A stretch of 64,000 bases of DNA from the NCBI GenBank assembly GCA_013361525.1, contig JABFXY010000082.1, positions 1 to 64,000 on the forward strand, given 5' to 3'. The position numbers were made by a program, and so were the translations under genes. The notes under the pieces were generated by a model. That model saw nothing but the letters and a program-made list of their open reading frames with translations. It made no database searches and was not told the DNA's origin. Source of the stretch: Polyangiaceae bacterium. Lineage in GTDB: Bacteria; Myxococcota_A; Polyangia; Polyangiales; Polyangiaceae. Below, piece by piece: positions 62,968 to 64,000 of the stretch (the first letter of the stretch is position 1; each line of letters starts with the position of its first letter).

Positions 62968-63512
62968 GCGATCGCACGCGCCGCCTCGTCTGGGTCGACC
63001 TCGAGATGACGGGCCTCGACCCGAACGAGTGCACCATCGTCGAGATTGCCACCATCGTCACCGACGAGGACCTCAACGTCGTCGCGACCGGGCCGGAGCT
63101 CGTGATTCACGCGACCGAAGAAGAGCTCGCGCGGATGGCCCCGGTGGTCGTCGAAATGCACCAGAAGAGCGGCCTGACCGAGCGCATACGCGCCTCGACC
63201 GTCACGATGATGGAGGCGGAGCAGGCGACCATCGCGTTCCTCAAGGAGCACGTCGACGAGCGCACCGCGCCGCTCTGCGGCAACTCGGTCTGGAAGGACA
63301 AGCAGTTCCTCGAGAAGTACATGCCGGCGGTGACGGCGTATCTCCACTATCGGCTCGTCGACGTCTCGACGATCAAAGAGCTCGTGCGGCGGTGGTATCC
63401 CGCGGACTTCGGAGCGCCGAAGAAGAGCGAGCGACATCGTGCTCTCGACGACATCCACGAGAGCATCGCTGAGCTGGTCCACTATCGCTCTCGCGTCTTC
63501 GTCTCTGTCTAG
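62964..63512 (+). CDS. orn: Oligoribonuclease
   Basis: DEDDh 3'-5' exonuclease that degrades 2-5 nt RNAs, including pGpG from c-di-GMP turnover. The 182 aa length is typical. Catalytic residues are in WVDLEMTGLD (Asp, Glu), the Asp in VWKDKQFLEKYM and HRALDDI (His, Asp); VDVSTIKELVRRWYP is also characteristic. ATG overlaps the propeller gene stop by 4 bp; the stop overlaps the convergent HDAC-family gene stop by 4 bp (CTAG). Confidence 0.96.
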   Translation: MSDRTRRLVWVDLEMTGLDPNECTIVEIATIVTDEDLNVVATGPELVIHATEEELARMAPVVVEMHQKSGLTERIRASTVTMMEAEQATIAFLKEHVDERTAPLCGNSVWKDKQFLEKYMPAVTAYLHYRLVDVSTIKELVRRWYPADFGAPKKSERHRALDDIHESIAELVHYRSRVFVSV

Positions 63513-64000
63513 CGAAGACCGTAGGCTTCGACACAGGCCCTCGCGGTCGCGACGTGAATCGCGAGCACCGGCGCGATCGTGCCATTCGAGTCGCGCTGGT
63601 AACCGCCTGCGAGGTTCCACGCGACGGGTAGCCCGAAGCGTCGCGCGGACTCGAACACGATTTCATCGCGCCGTCGAAGCTCGTCGTCGGTGAGCCACCC
63701 GCCGAGCGGATCCTGGACGTGGGGATCGGCTCCGGCTTGATAGAGCAAGACGTCGCAATCGGACATCGACGCCACGATGGCGGGGAGCCGCGCGAGGAAC
63801 GACGCGGCTTGGTCCGGCCGATGGTAGGTCGCGCCCGCGGTGAAATGGCGAATCTGGCCACTTTCACCGAGGCGTCGCCGAATGTCGTCGGTGCCGTCGC
63901 CCTCGTGCATGTCGCAATCGAGGATGCCCACCGACGCCGCACCATCGAGCTCGCGCAACGCGAGCGCGGCGACCATGAGACCATTGAAGGTGCAGAAGCC
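63509..64000 (-). CDS. Histone-deacetylase-family protein, partial
   Basis: C-terminal part (164 codons visible) of an HDAC/acetoin-utilisation-superfamily protein; its start lies beyond 64000. Family motifs are GFCTFNGLMVAAL at the window edge, GILDCDMHEGDGT (metal Asp/His), YQAGADPHVQDPLGGWL (metal Asp) and WNLAGGYQRD. These zinc enzymes deacetylate lysines or polyamines. The substrate cannot be judged. Convergent with orn. Confidence 0.9.
   Translation of the reverse strand, partial: GFCTFNGLMVAALALRELDGAASVGILDCDMHEGDGTDDIRRRLGESGQIRHFTAGATYHRPDQAASFLARLPAIVASMSDCDVLLYQAGADPHVQDPLGGWLTDDELRRRDEIVFESARRFGLPVAWNLAGGYQRDSNGTIAPVLAIHVATARACVEAYGLR

Overview
This 64 kb window is high-GC DNA (strong G/C preference at codon third positions, many GTG starts, tightly packed genes with ATGA/GTGA overlaps). 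It most likely comes from a myxobacterium of the Polyangia (Sorangiineae) type. The grounds are gene content: eukaryote-like Ser/Thr kinases with C-terminal membrane anchors, many lipoproteins with Gly/Ser-rich or Cys-rich segments, MopE-like DxDGDG motifs, a PEGA/TPR protein, a C-type-lectin lipoprotein, a secreted DUF1592/DUF1552 pair and long Pro-rich linkers. No marker gene fixes the genus. I saw no rRNA, tRNA, CRISPR array, insertion sequence or prophage.

Layout. 1-5.6 kb: a SurA-like foldase, a lipoprotein coupled to a PEGA/TPR protein, isocitrate dehydrogenase and a TerB-like protein. 5.7-10.5 kb: a signalling block of two membrane-anchored Ser/Thr kinases, the second with a degenerate FHA domain and overlapping an adenylate cyclase gene. 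10.5-14.1 kb: an exported alpha/beta-hydrolase overlapping an M1 aminopeptidase lipoprotein. 14.2-24.1 kb: a stress/signalling cluster with two CBS proteins, a cation efflux protein, a PAS protein, three response regulators and two histidine kinases (one with a pseudo-receiver), plus a near-perfect palindrome next to a NarL-type regulator gene. 24.1-29.8 kb: a Rieske oxygenase, D-Ala-D-Ala ligase, a fused double HCCA-isomerase-like protein, a lipoprotein and a YkvA-like protein.

30-42.6 kb: a TonB-like protein, a double-PilZ protein with a clear terminator, a small abundant-looking secreted protein, a lectin lipoprotein, an aminotransferase, a MATE exporter, a ThDP enzyme, a sulfatase-superfamily membrane protein with Thr at the nucleophile position, and a PEBP lipoprotein. 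42.7-49 kb: enolase, a stand-alone DotU/TssM-like pair far shorter than type VI secretion components, a flavoprotein oxidase, and a TetR regulator divergent from a PF10118-like protein with palindromes between them. 49-54 kb: the DUF1592/DUF1552 pair and an M14 carboxypeptidase, followed by a 107-bp inverted repeat. 54-64 kb: a thioesterase, lipoproteins, a Pro-rich repeat protein, a DsbA-like lipoprotein, two coupled membrane beta-propeller proteins overlapping oligoribonuclease, and a histone-deacetylase-family gene cut by the window edge.

Housekeeping genes (icd, eno, ddl, orn) are interspersed with envelope and signalling genes, so this looks like ordinary chromosome with accessory signalling modules. 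The best candidates for something undescribed are the mini DotU/TssM pair, the kinase-FHA/cyclase coupling, the pseudo-receiver kinase with its nearby palindrome, and the propeller/oligoribonuclease operon. All functions are inferred from sequence motifs read by eye; no database search was possible.
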